From positions 404 to 7,614 of the forward strand of contig DGGS01000180.1 in assembly GCA_002392325.1 (NCBI GenBank): DNA of 7,211 nucleotides, given 5' to 3'. Positions 7,039 to 7,211 of the stretch are shown piece after piece. The notes below the pieces were generated by a model that worked only from the letters and a program-made list of their open reading frames with translations, searched no databases and was not told the DNA's origin. The first letter of the stretch is position 1. Each line of letters starts with the position of its first letter. The DNA comes from Bacteroidales bacterium UBA3868. Its GTDB lineage: Bacteria > Bacteroidota > Bacteroidia > Bacteroidales > WCHB1-69. Position numbers and translations under genes: made by a program.

Positions 7039-7211
7039 TTATGCGGTTTTCTTGTTGTTGTTCATCAATGCCACGAAGCCCAGATAGAGCAGGCAGGTCA
7101 GCGTGACGATGAAGGCGTATTTCGGAGCCGCATTGGCGGCGGCACCCGTGATGAGCGGCACAATGGCGGCACCCACGATGGCGGTGGTCATCAAACCGGA
7201 AATCTCGTTGG
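7039..7211 (-). CDS. Sugar transporter of the major facilitator superfamily, C-terminal end (FucP/GluP-like), partial
   Basis: This reading frame is open from the window edge. Its last 56 residues are visible, followed by two tandem TAA stops (7039-7041 and 7036-7038). The fragment begins NEISGLMTTAIVGAAIVPL, then has a short AAANAAPKYA loop, a hydrophobic segment (AFIVTLTCLLYLGFVAL) and a short basic tail NNNKKTA. That is the layout of the last two membrane helices of FucP/GluP-type sugar:proton symporters, where SGLM..AIVG.A..P is characteristic. It would import a monosaccharide across the inner membrane; the substrate cannot be read from this piece. G/C content is high (39 of 60 at 7141-7200), matching the mannosidase and not the R-M genes between them. 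The start codon and most of the protein lie beyond 7211. Confidence 0.72.
   Translation of the reverse strand, partial: NEISGLMTTAIVGAAIVPLITGAAANAAPKYAFIVTLTCLLYLGFVALMNNNKKTA

Overview
The window looks like chromosomal DNA from a member of the Bacteroidota, most likely order Bacteroidales. The evidence is a long phospho-sugar mutase of the type common there, a secreted GH92 mannosidase, start codons preceded by A/T-rich sequence without Shine-Dalgarno motifs, and matches to the Bacteroidota -7 promoter element TAnnTTTG. The genus cannot be fixed from the sequence alone.

Left part, plus strand: the window opens inside a tRNA-Gly with anticodon CCC, closed by a strong intrinsic terminator. 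After about 100 A/T-rich bases with candidate promoter elements comes a complete phosphoglucomutase/phosphomannomutase gene (188-1927). It ends at a hairpin flanked by an A-run and a T-run, which can stop transcription from both sides. This separates it from the convergent minus-strand genes.

Right part, minus strand, in order of transcription (right to left): the C-terminal end of a sugar transporter of the major facilitator superfamily, FucP/GluP-like (7039-7211, cut by the window edge); a type II restriction endonuclease of HindVP type (5918-6994); its DNA cytosine-5 methyltransferase (4902-5915); and a secreted GH92 alpha-mannosidase with a C-terminal carbohydrate-binding extension (1985-4900). 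The gaps are 44, 2 and 1 bases, with no terminator visible between genes, so the four may share a transcript.

The transporter and the mannosidase make sense together: the mannosidase frees sugar in the periplasm or beyond, the transporter brings it in, and the mutase across the terminator acts on hexose phosphates. The restriction-modification pair does not fit this theme and is clearly more A/T-rich than its neighbours. The best reading is a horizontally acquired R-M cassette set almost seamlessly into a sugar-use operon, with the methyltransferase stop codon one base from the mannosidase start. No wholly new system is evident. The points most worth checking are this insertion, how the methyltransferase is expressed (a TAnnTTTG element lies directly before it), and the linkage specificity and C-terminal modules of the GH92 enzyme.
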